Shown piece after piece: positions 44,705 to 52,896 of a DNA stretch of 64,000 bases. Source of the stretch: Alphaproteobacteria bacterium. Its GTDB lineage: Bacteria; Bacteroidota; Bacteroidia; Chitinophagales; Chitinophagaceae. Location of the stretch: the NCBI GenBank assembly GCA_030053915.1, contig JASGCT010000001.1, positions 1 through 64,000 of the forward strand. Reading direction: 5' to 3'. Made by a program: the position numbers and the translations under genes. The notes beneath the pieces are model-generated. The model saw only the letters and a list, made by a program, of their open reading frames with translations, was not told where the DNA came from and ran no database searches. The stretch's first letter is position 1; each line of letters opens with the position of its first letter.

Positions 44705-45793
44705 TTAAAGGCGTCTATATAAAGTTTCAAGTTTAGCTGGCGTCATAATGGATTCCCATTCCTTTCCTAAAGCGTTTTCCCAAAGAGGTTTTAAGCCAAA
44801 AGATACTTGAAGCATCGTTTGAATATCGGCATTTGTTAAATGTGCCGTAATCTGTTGTGGCAAACTAATATGATTATGTTTTAGCATGGCTTTAAATTCT
44901 TGAACGGCGGCTGGATAATATTCCTCTAAATGATTCATAACGATACAATTACCAATACCATGTTTGGTGCCTAATAAATAACTTAATCCATAACTGATAG
45001 CATGCGCTACACCCACTTGACTATAAGCAATGCTCATACCTCCAAAATAAGATGCCATCATCAGTAACTCATCACTTTCGTTATCCCAATGTTTTTTATG
45101 CAAAAATATGTTTTGGCACATGGCTAAGGCTTTTTCGCCATAACTTTTACTAAAAGCGTTTAAAAAATGGCCTTCTAAACTTTCAATGCAATGAATATAA
45201 CAATCCATACCCGTGTAAAAACGCTGGTCGGCTGGTACATTTTTAATCAGTTCGGGGTCTAATATAATTTGGTTAAAAGGGGTAAAATCGCTATTCATGC
45301 CAAGTTTTTTGGTAGGACCCGTAAGTACGGTCGTGCGGCTCACCTCCGAACCCGTGCCGCTTAATGTAGGAATGCCCACTTTATAAACACCCGGTTTTTT
45401 AACCAAATCCCAACCTTGATAATCAACCGCGGAGCCCGGATTAGTAAACATAAGTGATACCGCTTTGGTTAGGTCTAAGGTAGAGCCACCACCAATACCT
45501 ACAATACCACTTATCGACTCAAATTTTTGTTTTAAATCGTTAGCTAATTGGTCAACATAACTCGTTTTAGGTTCGTGGGTAACATCGGCAAAAATAATGG
45601 CATCATGGGCTAATATAGGGAGTCTATTACAAATTTGAACTTGGTCATTTTTTTCAAAAAAATGGTCTATCAAAAAAACAAAAGGTTGGTTAGGTTTTCT
45701 ATGAGTTTTAATAATGTCGCCTAATTGATTAAAACTATTTCTGCCAAAAACAACATAATCAACCATTTTAAAATTTCTAAAATTAGTTATCAT
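44705..45793 (-). CDS. kdnB: Iron-containing alcohol dehydrogenase, KdnB-like
   Basis: 362 residues. The NAD(P)-binding box GIGGGSTLDLTKAV, the PTLSGTGSEVS block and iron ligands (GMDCYIHCIES, GVAHAISYGLSYLLGTKHGIGN) are typical of Fe-ADH. The opening FKMVDYVVFGRNSFNQL and FADVTHEPKTSYVDQL resemble 3-deoxy-manno-octulosonate 8-oxidase (KdnB), which oxidises Kdo at C8 so that KdnA can aminate it to Kdo8N, an LPS sugar that alters antimicrobial-peptide resistance. The expected aminotransferase KdnA is not adjacent, so the KdnB name is likely but unproven. The gene is separated from a tRNA gene by only 13 bases. Confidence 0.7.
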   Translation of the reverse strand: MITNFRNFKMVDYVVFGRNSFNQLGDIIKTHRKPNQPFVFLIDHFFEKNDQVQICNRLPILAHDAIIFADVTHEPKTSYVDQLANDLKQKFESISGIVGIGGGSTLDLTKAVSLMFTNPGSAVDYQGWDLVKKPGVYKVGIPTLSGTGSEVSRTTVLTGPTKKLGMNSDFTPFNQIILDPELIKNVPADQRFYTGMDCYIHCIESLEGHFLNAFSKSYGEKALAMCQNIFLHKKHWDNESDELLMMASYFGGMSIAYSQVGVAHAISYGLSYLLGTKHGIGNCIVMNHLEEYYPAAVQEFKAMLKHNHISLPQQITAHLTNADIQTMLQVSFGLKPLWENALGKEWESIMTPAKLETLYRRL

Positions 45794-45806
45794 GTGGTAA
45801 AATTAG

Positions 45807-45880
45807 TGGACCCAGTTGGGATTGAACCAACGACCCCCTGATTATGAGTCAGGTGCTCTAACCGGCTGAGCTATAGGTCC
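45807..45880 (-). tRNA. tRNA with CAU anticodon, probably tRNA-Ile2 (lysidine-modified)
   Basis: On the minus strand the 74 bases begin GGACCTATAGCTCAG and fold as a cloverleaf. The anticodon stem CTGA/TCAG holds loop CTCATAA with anticodon CAT. The T arm is GGTTCAATCC and the 3' discriminator is A; CCA is not encoded. Acceptor pairs C4-G69 and C5-G68 are those recognised by the lysidine synthase TilS, favouring the AUA-decoding Ile2 tRNA over elongator Met. Confidence 0.85.
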
Positions 45881-46011
45881 GCTTCGTTAAGAAGTTTGCA
45901 AAATTAGTTATTTTTTTTTAATATTTTACAAAACATTAAAAATTAATTTCTGCAAGACCTAAAATAAAACAATTTTATTTTAAAATTTTTACAAAATTGA
46001 GGTAAATGTTA

Positions 46012-46019
46012 TATATTTG
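46012..46019 (+). promoter_or_regulatory. Promoter -7 element for the methyltransferase-HNH pair
   Basis: TATATTTG, a TAnnTTTG match followed by C, ends 24 bases before the ATG at 46044. Confidence 0.6.
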
Positions 46020-46043
46020 CACTTAAATAGTTACAAATAAATT

Positions 46044-46841
46044 ATGAAAAATAACGAACTAATAGATACTGAGAATAAACTAATAGTTGGAGATTGCTCC
46101 AAAGTTATGCAGCATTTTCAAGAAGAAATAATAGACTTAGTGGTTACTTCACCACCTTATGATGATTTAAGAAATTATAATGGTTTCACGTTCGATTTTA
46201 AAACAATTGCAACGCAGTTGTTCAAAATATTAAAAAAAGGAGGTGTTGTTGTTTGGGTTGTAGGGGATAAAATTAACGGTGGTCGTACGCTAACTAGTTT
46301 TAAACAAGCAATTTATTTTCAAGAAATTGGATTTACTATTCACGATGTTATGATATATGCCAAAAAGAATACACCTTTTATGCGTTCAAACGCATATACT
46401 AATTGCTATGAGTATATGTTTGTATTAAGCAAAGGCAAACCAAAAACGTTTAACCCGTTAAAAGAAAAAACAGTAAGAAGTGGATTAGAAATGTTGGTAA
46501 CAAATAAAGGGGCTAATGGGATTAATAATAAAGTTTTAAAAGAATTAAAGGAAGAGAAAACCCTTACTAATATTTGGTATTATGCAGTTGGATTAGGAGG
46601 CACCACTAAAGATAAAGAAGCCTTTAAGCATCCTGCAATGTTCCCTGAAAAATTAGTACTAGACCACATCTTATCTTGGACAAATGAAGGCGATATCGTT
46701 TTAGACCCTATGTGCGGTTCTGGAACTACCTGTAAAATGGCTGCATTAAGCAATAGAAAATATATTGGAATTGATATTAGTGATGACTATATTAAAATTG
46801 CTAAAAAGAGAGTTGCTCAAACTGAAGGTATTTTTGTATGA
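46044..46841 (+). CDS. DNA methyltransferase, beta class (TSPPY type)
   Basis: 265 residues. Catalytic motif IV TSPPY (35-39) comes first and SAM motif I, DPMCGSGTT (221-229) with YIGIDISDDYIKIAKKRV after it, comes last: the permuted beta class. TSPPY is usual in N4-cytosine methylases but also occurs in N6-adenine ones, so the base is not certain. The middle holds the target-recognition region (about 85-190). The stop overlaps the start of the HNH nuclease gene by 4 bases (ATGA), so this is the protecting half of a type II restriction-modification pair. It probably arrived by horizontal transfer between the tRNA and ffh, although its AT content is like its neighbours. Confidence 0.88.
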   Translation: MKNNELIDTENKLIVGDCSKVMQHFQEEIIDLVVTSPPYDDLRNYNGFTFDFKTIATQLFKILKKGGVVVWVVGDKINGGRTLTSFKQAIYFQEIGFTIHDVMIYAKKNTPFMRSNAYTNCYEYMFVLSKGKPKTFNPLKEKTVRSGLEMLVTNKGANGINNKVLKELKEEKTLTNIWYYAVGLGGTTKDKEAFKHPAMFPEKLVLDHILSWTNEGDIVLDPMCGSGTTCKMAALSNRKYIGIDISDDYIKIAKKRVAQTEGIFV

Positions 46842-47413
46842 GAATTAAAGTGAATAGTTTTGTAATTATTACCAAGAACATAGCGGATATTACAATAAAT
46901 TCAGTAGGATTAATAAAAGCAATTAATGGGAAATATGCTATGGTATATTGCATTGGCAAAAACCAAATTATTCGTTTAAATTTTAGTTCAATTCAAGAAT
47001 TAGATGTTGAAAAAACAGGCAAAAAATTTCCTTTTAAGATTTGTAATATTTGTCATGTTTTAAAAGAAACTAATGAATTTGATATTAATCAAACCGATGC
47101 AAAAGGCATAAAAACCACGAGGCCAAGTTGTAAAGATTGTCGTAAAAAAATTGATGGGGCACAACTATTATTAGAAGAAAAGAAAAAAATGGATGAATTA
47201 AAACCACCTTTAAAAAGTGTTTTTGTTTGTCCAATATGTGAAAAAAGAAGCATTGTGGGTATTACAGCTAATTTAGTAAGAGACCACGACCACGAAACTG
47301 GTAAAGCACGAGAATGGATTTGTGATAGTTGTAACACTGGATTAGGTAGATTTAAAGACAATATTGATTTTATAAAAAAAGTTGTAAAATATTTAAAGAA
47401 GTATTCAAGATAA
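46838..47413 (+). CDS. HNH endonuclease (endonuclease VII-like), probable restriction enzyme
   Basis: 191 residues. The C-terminal domain is an HNH/endonuclease VII-type metal finger: Cys131-Pro-Ile-Cys134, then Asp149-His150-Asp151-His152 (RDHDHETGKAREW), Cys162/Cys165 and Asn166 (ICDSCNTGLGRFKDN). A second zinc knuckle lies upstream (CNIC 69-72 and CKDC 98-101). The first 60 residues form a small beta domain. The H and N residues and all zinc Cys are present, so it should be active. Because it overlaps the methyltransferase stop by 4 bases, it is probably translated by coupling after the methylase, which suits a restriction enzyme. No separate control gene was seen. Confidence 0.85.
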   Translation: MRIKVNSFVIITKNIADITINSVGLIKAINGKYAMVYCIGKNQIIRLNFSSIQELDVEKTGKKFPFKICNICHVLKETNEFDINQTDAKGIKTTRPSCKDCRKKIDGAQLLLEEKKKMDELKPPLKSVFVCPICEKRSIVGITANLVRDHDHETGKAREWICDSCNTGLGRFKDNIDFIKKVVKYLKKYSR

Positions 47414-47463
47414 TAAAAAGTCAATAAATTAAAAAATAATTAAAATTAATTGCAATTATTTTG

Positions 47464-47471
47464 TAATTTTG
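47464..47471 (+). promoter_or_regulatory. Promoter -7 element for ffh
   Basis: TAATTTTG, a TAnnTTTG match, ends 13 bases before the ATG at 47485, implying a very short leader. Confidence 0.6.
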
Positions 47472-47484
47472 CACTAAAAAACCT

Positions 47485-48804
47485 ATGTTTGAAAATTTAT
47501 CAGAAAAATTACAAAATGCCTTTAAATTTATAAAAGGACAAACCCATATTACCGAACACAATGTTTCTAATACCATCAAAGACATCCGAAAAGCCCTGTT
47601 AGACGCCGATGTAAACTATAAAATAGCCAAAGAATTTACCGAAAAAGTCAAAGAAAAAGCCATCGGACAAAAAATAATACAATCCATTAACCCCGGACAA
47701 CTCATGGTAAAAATCATGCAAGATGAACTTACCGAATTAATGGGTAGCACCGCCCAAGACCTGGTTTTAAACAAACCCATCAGCGTCGTTCTTGTGGTGG
47801 GTTTACAAGGAAATGGTAAAACAACCTTTTGCGGTAAATTAGCGATGCACTTAAAAAATGAAAAAAAACACCCCCTGTTGGTAGCCGCTGACGTCTATCG
47901 CCCCGCCGCCATTGAACAAATTAAACAACTTGCACAACAAGCCGAAGTGGAAGTATATAGCGAAGATGATAATAAAAATGTGATTCAAATTGCCCAAAAT
48001 GCCATGTCACACGCTAAATTACACAATAAAAATGTGCTTATTGTTGATACAGCCGGGCGCTTAGCCATCGACGAAGTGATGATGAACGAAGTTGCCGAAC
48101 TGAAAAAAGCCTTAGCACCAACCGAAATTTTATTCGTCATCGATGCCATGGTTGGGCAAGATGCTGTGAATACCGCCAAAACTTTTAACGATAGATTAGA
48201 CTTTAGTGGCGTTGTGCTAACAAAATTAGATGGCGATACACGAGGTGGTGCCGCACTCTCTGTTAAATATACCGTTCAAAAACCCATTAAATTTATAAGT
48301 CAAGGCGAAAAGTTATCAGCCTTAGATGTGTTTTATCCAGACCGCTTAGCCCAAAGAATTTTAGGCATGGGAGATATTGTAAGTTTAGTAGAAAAAGCAG
48401 AAAAACAATTTACCCAAGAACAAGCAGAAAAATTAGATAAAAAAATACGTCAAAACAAGTTTGATTACGACGATTTTTTAGAACAATTAGCTCAAATACA
48501 AAAAATGGGTAGTATAAAAGACATTATGAGCATGATACCAGGCATGGGTAAATTAGCAGACGACCCCAATGTTAACGATAAAGCCCTGGATAAAACCAAA
48601 GCCATTATACTTTCAATGACACCACAAGAACGCACGAACCCCGATCTTATGAATCCGTCTCGTAAAAAACGAATCGCTAAAGGTTGCGGTAAATCAATTG
48701 AAGAAATTAATGCTTTTATCAAACAATTCGAACAAATGAAAAACATGATGAAAAACATGCATAAAATGCCTAAAATGCCCGGTTTTAATATGCCAAAATT
48801 TTAA
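47485..48804 (+). CDS. ffh: Signal recognition particle GTPase
   Basis: Binds signal peptides of nascent proteins with 4.5S RNA and delivers them to FtsY at the membrane. 439 residues. The N domain covers about 1-95. The G domain has P-loop GLQGNGKTT (106-114; Asn replaces the usual Ser), DVYRPAAIEQIK, DTAGRLAID and TKLDGDTRGGAALS. The methionine-rich M domain ends in MKNMMKNMHKMPKMPGFNMP. Length is normal. It has its own promoter right after the restriction pair and is followed by rpsL. Confidence 0.96.
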   Translation: MFENLSEKLQNAFKFIKGQTHITEHNVSNTIKDIRKALLDADVNYKIAKEFTEKVKEKAIGQKIIQSINPGQLMVKIMQDELTELMGSTAQDLVLNKPISVVLVVGLQGNGKTTFCGKLAMHLKNEKKHPLLVAADVYRPAAIEQIKQLAQQAEVEVYSEDDNKNVIQIAQNAMSHAKLHNKNVLIVDTAGRLAIDEVMMNEVAELKKALAPTEILFVIDAMVGQDAVNTAKTFNDRLDFSGVVLTKLDGDTRGGAALSVKYTVQKPIKFISQGEKLSALDVFYPDRLAQRILGMGDIVSLVEKAEKQFTQEQAEKLDKKIRQNKFDYDDFLEQLAQIQKMGSIKDIMSMIPGMGKLADDPNVNDKALDKTKAIILSMTPQERTNPDLMNPSRKKRIAKGCGKSIEEINAFIKQFEQMKNMMKNMHKMPKMPGFNMPKF

Positions 48805-48861
48805 AATACAAGAATTTTTCAAAAAAAAATAAAAAAAATAGAAAATATGTGGAAAAGTTTG

Positions 48862-48869
48862 TATCTTTG
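48862..48869 (+). promoter_or_regulatory. Promoter -7 element for rpsL-rpsG
   Basis: TATCTTTG, a TAnnTTTG match followed by C, ends 24 bases before the ATG at 48894. An A-rich tract precedes it, as at other strong promoters here. Confidence 0.65.
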
Positions 48870-48893
48870 CCATCCAATATTAAATAAACTTGC

Positions 48894-49304
48894 ATGCCAA
48901 CTATTCAACAATTAGTACGAAAGGGACGTGAAATTATACGTGCCAATAGTAAATCAAGAGCTTTAGATTCTTGCCCACAACGTCGCGGCGTATGTACCAG
49001 AGTATATACTACAACGCCTAAAAAGCCTAACTCGGCTTTAAGAAAAGTAGCCAAAGTTCGATTAACAAACCGAATTGAAGTGATAGCCTATATTCCAGGC
49101 GAAGGTCATAATCTACAAGAACACTCCATAGTGCTTATAAGAGGCGGAAGGGTTAAAGATTTGCCAGGTGTTCGTTACCATATTGTTCGCGGAAGCCTAG
49201 ATACTGCCGGTGTTAAAGACCGCAAAAAAAGCCGTTCTAAATATGGCACGAAAAAAGAAAAAGCCAAATCAGGTGCCGCCGCCGCTCCAGCTAAAAAAAA
49301 GTAA
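48894..49304 (+). CDS. rpsL: 30S ribosomal protein S12
   Basis: 136 residues; decoding-centre protein. [38 protein letters not shown] and [11 protein letters not shown] are fully conserved. Lys43, the classical streptomycin-resistance site, is wild type. A basic tail rich in Lys and Ala ([10 protein letters not shown]) extends the C-terminus by about 10 residues compared with E. coli, as is common in Bacteroidota. rpsG follows 19 bases downstream. Confidence 0.98.
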   Translation: MPTIQQLVRKGREIIRANSKSRALDSCPQRRGVCTRVYTTTPKKPNSALRKVAKVRLTNRIEVIAYIPGEGHNLQEHSIVLIRGGRVKDLPGVRYHIVRGSLDTAGVKDRKKSRSKYGTKKEKAKSGAAAAPAKKK

Positions 49305-49323
49305 TTACTTAAAATAATCAATT

Positions 49324-49791
49324 ATGAGAAAAGCCCAAGCCAAAAAAATACCACTTTCACCAGATAGTAAATATAACGATATCTTAGTAACCCGTTTTAT
49401 TAATAACATTATGTTGAGTGGCAAAAAAAGTGTTGCTACTAAACTTTTTTATGAGGCACTTGATAAAGTAACTAAAAAAGCCAGCGAAGACGGCTACGAA
49501 GTTTGGAAAAAAGCCTTAAATAATGTGTCGCCATCTGTAGAAGTAAGAAGCCGTCGTATTGGCGGTGCTACCTTTCAAATCCCCACAGAAGTAAGACCAG
49601 ATCGTAAAATTTCGTTAAGCATTAAATGGATTGTTAGATATAGCCGCGACAGACACGCTAAAACTATGGCAGACCGCTTATGTGATGAAATTATTGCTGC
49701 CAGTAAAGGTGAAGGTGCTTCTTTCAAGAAAAAAGAAGATACGCACAGAATGGCCGAAGCTAATAAAGCGTTCTCGCATTTTAAAATTTAA
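49324..49791 (+). CDS. rpsG: 30S ribosomal protein S7
   Basis: 155 residues; primary 16S rRNA binding protein of the 30S head. It begins MRKAQAKKIPLSPDSKYND and carries the blocks VARSRRIGG-like (VEVRSRRIGGATFQIPTEV), RPDRKISLSIKWIV and KKEDTHRMAEANKAFSHF. It lies 19 bases after rpsL in the usual order. The usual next gene fusA is missing: 229 bases without a gene follow, then frr. Confidence 0.98.
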   Translation: MRKAQAKKIPLSPDSKYNDILVTRFINNIMLSGKKSVATKLFYEALDKVTKKASEDGYEVWKKALNNVSPSVEVRSRRIGGATFQIPTEVRPDRKISLSIKWIVRYSRDRHAKTMADRLCDEIIAASKGEGASFKKKEDTHRMAEANKAFSHFKI

Positions 49792-49997
49792 TTATTTTCT
49801 TCATAACACCTTTAAAGGATTGTAATAATTATAGGGAACTTAGAAAAATTTAAGACAGATGCCATTTAATTTTATAAAATTTCGCTACATGATATTTGGC
49901 TCAAAGATTAGATTGAAAAATTTTAAATCCAAAAAATAAAAAATAAAAATTTTTGAAAAAAAATGCTACTTTAATCTGGCAGTAGTGATTTATTTCT

Positions 49998-50005
49998 TAA
50001 TTTTG
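49998..50005 (+). promoter_or_regulatory. Promoter -7 element for frr
   Basis: TAATTTTG, a TAnnTTTG match, ends 15 bases before the ATG at 50021, so frr has its own promoter. Confidence 0.6.
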
Positions 50006-50020
50006 CTAAAAATATAATTT

Positions 50021-50584
50021 ATGCAAGAAAAAATTGAATCCATAAAGTTAAATTTAAACGAATCTATCAAAAAGTCTTTTGCACACTTCGAAAGCGAGTT
50101 GTCTAAAATAAGAGCCGGTAGAGCTAGTGCCTCTATATTAGATGATGTAAAAGTTGATTATTATGGAAGTCCAACCCCAATGAATCAAGTTGCTAATATA
50201 CAAATATTAGATGCCAGAACAATCTCCATCATCCCATGGGAAAAATCCATGTTAGCACCTATTGAAAAAGCAATCATGGCGGCAAATATTGGTATTACTC
50301 CACAAAACGACGGCAATCAAGTTCGCTTGTATTTACCAATTCTAACCGAAGAAAGACGCAAAGAACTTTCAAAAAAAGTATCTTTTGAAGGCGAACAAGC
50401 TAAAATAGCCGTTAGAAGTTTAAGAAGAGATGCCATTGAAAACATTAAAAAACTTCAAAAAGAAGGCTTAAGCGAAGACCAAATGAATGCCAATGAAACT
50501 GATATTCAAAGTATTATCGATAAAAACATGACGCATATCGACAAATTAGTTTCTATTAAAGAACAAGAAATAATGCACGTCTAA
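50021..50584 (+). CDS. frr: Ribosome recycling factor
   Basis: Splits post-termination ribosomes together with EF-G. 187 residues, normal length. The three-helix bundle and domain II blocks are present: LSKIRAGRASASILD, VDYYGSPTPMNQVANI, DGNQVRLYLPILTEERRKEL and VRSLRRDAIENIKKL. pyrH, the common upstream partner in Bacteroidota, is not here; instead rpsG lies 229 bases upstream. Confidence 0.97.
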   Translation: MQEKIESIKLNLNESIKKSFAHFESELSKIRAGRASASILDDVKVDYYGSPTPMNQVANIQILDARTISIIPWEKSMLAPIEKAIMAANIGITPQNDGNQVRLYLPILTEERRKELSKKVSFEGEQAKIAVRSLRRDAIENIKKLQKEGLSEDQMNANETDIQSIIDKNMTHIDKLVSIKEQEIMHV

Positions 50585-50611
50585 AACGATGTCTTAAACT
50601 ATCACAAGTAG

Positions 50612-52819
50612 TTATTCTTCTAAAAATTTGGCTAAATTTGAAATAGCGGCAGCGGCCTCAAAAATTTGTTGTTGCGCTTCGGTATAATCATTTTGTTCAA
50701 TTGCCTCTCGTATTCCTGGTAAGGTTTTAACACCATATCCCGTATAAAAACCTGGGGCATAAATCGTGTGTTTATACCACGAACGTCTGGGAAGCCCTTC
50801 TTTAGAAAGCAACTTTTTTTCAGCTTGATACAGTTTCATATTTAAGTGTTGCTGTTCTGATGCAGTTAATTTTTCAGGGGTTAATTCAATTTTTTCAACA
50901 GCTAAATTTAATGCGGCAATGGCTTTCATTAAAGGACTAAAATTTAAATATTGATCTGGTTTGTATAAAGTTTTATTAAAAACAAGCTTTTTTTGAGGAT
51001 CAGCGCTCAAGGCTTGAGAATTTTCGTTGATTTTTAGGTTTTCAAGTTGATGTTTGAAGCGTATTTGATTCGCCAAATCTTCAACCTCTTTAATATATGT
51101 TAAAATTGTTTTAGCCGTATTTTTATAATTGAATGGTAATACCTCGGATTCACTGATTCTTAAAATAGTGCGCCCTGTTACTTTTGCTAAAGCGGGACCA
51201 TATATAAAATTAATGTCTTTAAACCGAGCGTATAAATCGTAAGAATCGAATATAGAATGATATTCACCACCACCATCTTCACCACCAAAACCGATATTTA
51301 AAGCTGGAATCCCAAGATGTTGAATAAAAGGAGAATAATCTGAACCCGACCCCACAGCATCAATTTTGTAAAATGGATTATCAATTATTTTTCTACCTTC
51401 TTCTAAGGATTTTGTAGCCGAAAGATTTTTTAATCGATCTCTATCAAACACACTTATATTTGTTTGAGGGTCGGTAACGTTTTTTAAAATTTGTGTTATC
51501 ATATTTTCAAAAGCTTGCGACCCATCTATATTTACAAAACCTCTGCCGTTACCATCCGAATTTATATAAACTACGGCATTTTTATTTAAAATATCGGCAT
51601 TATCTTCTACCCATTCAGTTGACCCCATAAGTCCGGGTTCTTCTGCATCCCACGCGCAATACACTAAAGTTCTTTTGGGTTTCCAACCCAATTTCATCAA
51701 TTTCCCAATAGCATAGGCTTCATCAAGTTCTACAGCTAAACTACTAATAGGGTCTTCAGCCCCATTTACCCAAGCATCATGATGATTACCACGAATAATC
51801 CATTGGTTGGGAAATAAATTGCCTTTTATAGTAGCTATCACATTGTTGGCATAGGTCATTTGCCAATTAAATTTTAATTTAAGATGCACTTGGGTATTAC
51901 CATCACCAAAATGATAAGTAATAGGCAATCCCCCCACCCAATCGCGTGGTACAACTTCCCCAGATAGTTGTTCTAACAAGGGTAATGCATCTCCATAAGA
52001 AATTGGTAAAACAGGAATTTTTAAAAGATTCGTTACTTCAGAACGGTCTAAGCGTTTGGCATTTTCGGTAGCTCCAATATTTGGTGTTAAAGGGTCGCCT
52101 GGATATATAACCATATCCATTACAGAACCACGTTGCACGCCCGTTTCGTTTTTATAAGCGCCTTTTGGATACACATCTCCAGGAACATAACCATCATCAA
52201 TAGGGTCGGAATAAATGATACATCCTATAGCACCGTGTTCCTGAGCCACTTTGGGTTTAATACCACGCCAACTTCTTCCATATTTAGCAATAACAATTTT
52301 ACCTTTAACATCGATACCATATTGTTTCAATATTTCATAATCGCTTGGTAATCCATAATTTACAAATATTAACCCAGCTGTAACATCGCCATCGGCACTC
52401 CAACAATTATAGGTTGGTAATTGTCCTTCTTGCCCGGATGTGGCATCTTCTTTTAAAGATTTTTCTTTTAAACTTGCCACAAATTTAACAGGCGAGGTCA
52501 TTTCTAAAACCCGTTCAACTGGTGTTGGAAACAAAACCTTATAGCTTTTAATTTCGGCATCCCAACCATATTCTATAAATTTTTGCTTGACTTTTTCAGC
52601 CACAAATTTACCACCTTCCGAACCTGTATGATGTGGCACGGAAGATAAAAGTTTTATGGTTTCGCCAATCCGTTGGCTACTTAAAAAACTATCAAATTTT
52701 TTTTCTATTTCTAATTGTTTTTTAACAGCGTTTGGGTTAAAACCAACTAATTGATTTTGTGCAACAGCTACTAATAACCAACAACACAAACCACAAACGA
52801 TACTTAATTTTTTAAACAT
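50612..52819 (-). CDS. Secreted M28-family metallopeptidase (glutamate carboxypeptidase II-like)
   Basis: 735 residues from the ATG at 52819 (MFKKLSIVCGLCCWLLVAVAQ), a clear signal peptide. A longer frame to 52861 starts upstream of the -7 element and is rejected. A PA domain lies in the first third (VNYGLPSDYEILKQYGIDVK, GKIVIAKYGRSWRG). The di-zinc peptidase core shows IRGNHHDAWVNGAEDP, VYCAWDAEEPGLMGSTEW, INSDGN and the final His in GGGEYHSIFDSYD. A transferrin-receptor-like helical dimerisation domain closes the chain. The layout is that of human PSMA/NAALADase. In the periplasm it probably trims peptides ending in Glu or related residues; the true substrate is unknown. Confidence 0.9.
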   Translation of the reverse strand: MFKKLSIVCGLCCWLLVAVAQNQLVGFNPNAVKKQLEIEKKFDSFLSSQRIGETIKLLSSVPHHTGSEGGKFVAEKVKQKFIEYGWDAEIKSYKVLFPTPVERVLEMTSPVKFVASLKEKSLKEDATSGQEGQLPTYNCWSADGDVTAGLIFVNYGLPSDYEILKQYGIDVKGKIVIAKYGRSWRGIKPKVAQEHGAIGCIIYSDPIDDGYVPGDVYPKGAYKNETGVQRGSVMDMVIYPGDPLTPNIGATENAKRLDRSEVTNLLKIPVLPISYGDALPLLEQLSGEVVPRDWVGGLPITYHFGDGNTQVHLKLKFNWQMTYANNVIATIKGNLFPNQWIIRGNHHDAWVNGAEDPISSLAVELDEAYAIGKLMKLGWKPKRTLVYCAWDAEEPGLMGSTEWVEDNADILNKNAVVYINSDGNGRGFVNIDGSQAFENMITQILKNVTDPQTNISVFDRDRLKNLSATKSLEEGRKIIDNPFYKIDAVGSGSDYSPFIQHLGIPALNIGFGGEDGGGEYHSIFDSYDLYARFKDINFIYGPALAKVTGRTILRISESEVLPFNYKNTAKTILTYIKEVEDLANQIRFKHQLENLKINENSQALSADPQKKLVFNKTLYKPDQYLNFSPLMKAIAALNLAVEKIELTPEKLTASEQQHLNMKLYQAEKKLLSKEGLPRRSWYKHTIYAPGFYTGYGVKTLPGIREAIEQNDYTEAQQQIFEAAAAISNLAKFLEE

Positions 52820-52833
52820 ACAGTTGATTTTTA

Positions 52834-52841
52834 CAAATTTA
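52834..52841 (-). promoter_or_regulatory. Promoter -7 element for the M28 peptidase
   Basis: TAAATTTG on the minus strand, a TAnnTTTG match, ends 14 bases before the ATG at 52819 and lies downstream of the alternative start at 52861. Confidence 0.6.
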
Positions 52842-52896
52842 CAAAACATTTTGGTAATCATTGAAACTATTTTTAAAATAAGTTTGAATCGCTTAT

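Noticed and set aside
45807-45880. Elongator tRNA-Met
   Set aside because: The CAU anticodon allows it, but C4-G69 and C5-G68 in the acceptor stem favour the lysidine-modified Ile2 tRNA. The choice is probable, not certain.
45807-47413. tRNA gene as the attachment site for the restriction pair
   Set aside because: The 3' end of the tRNA points away from the pair (toward kdnB), and no duplicated tRNA 3' end or integrase was seen.
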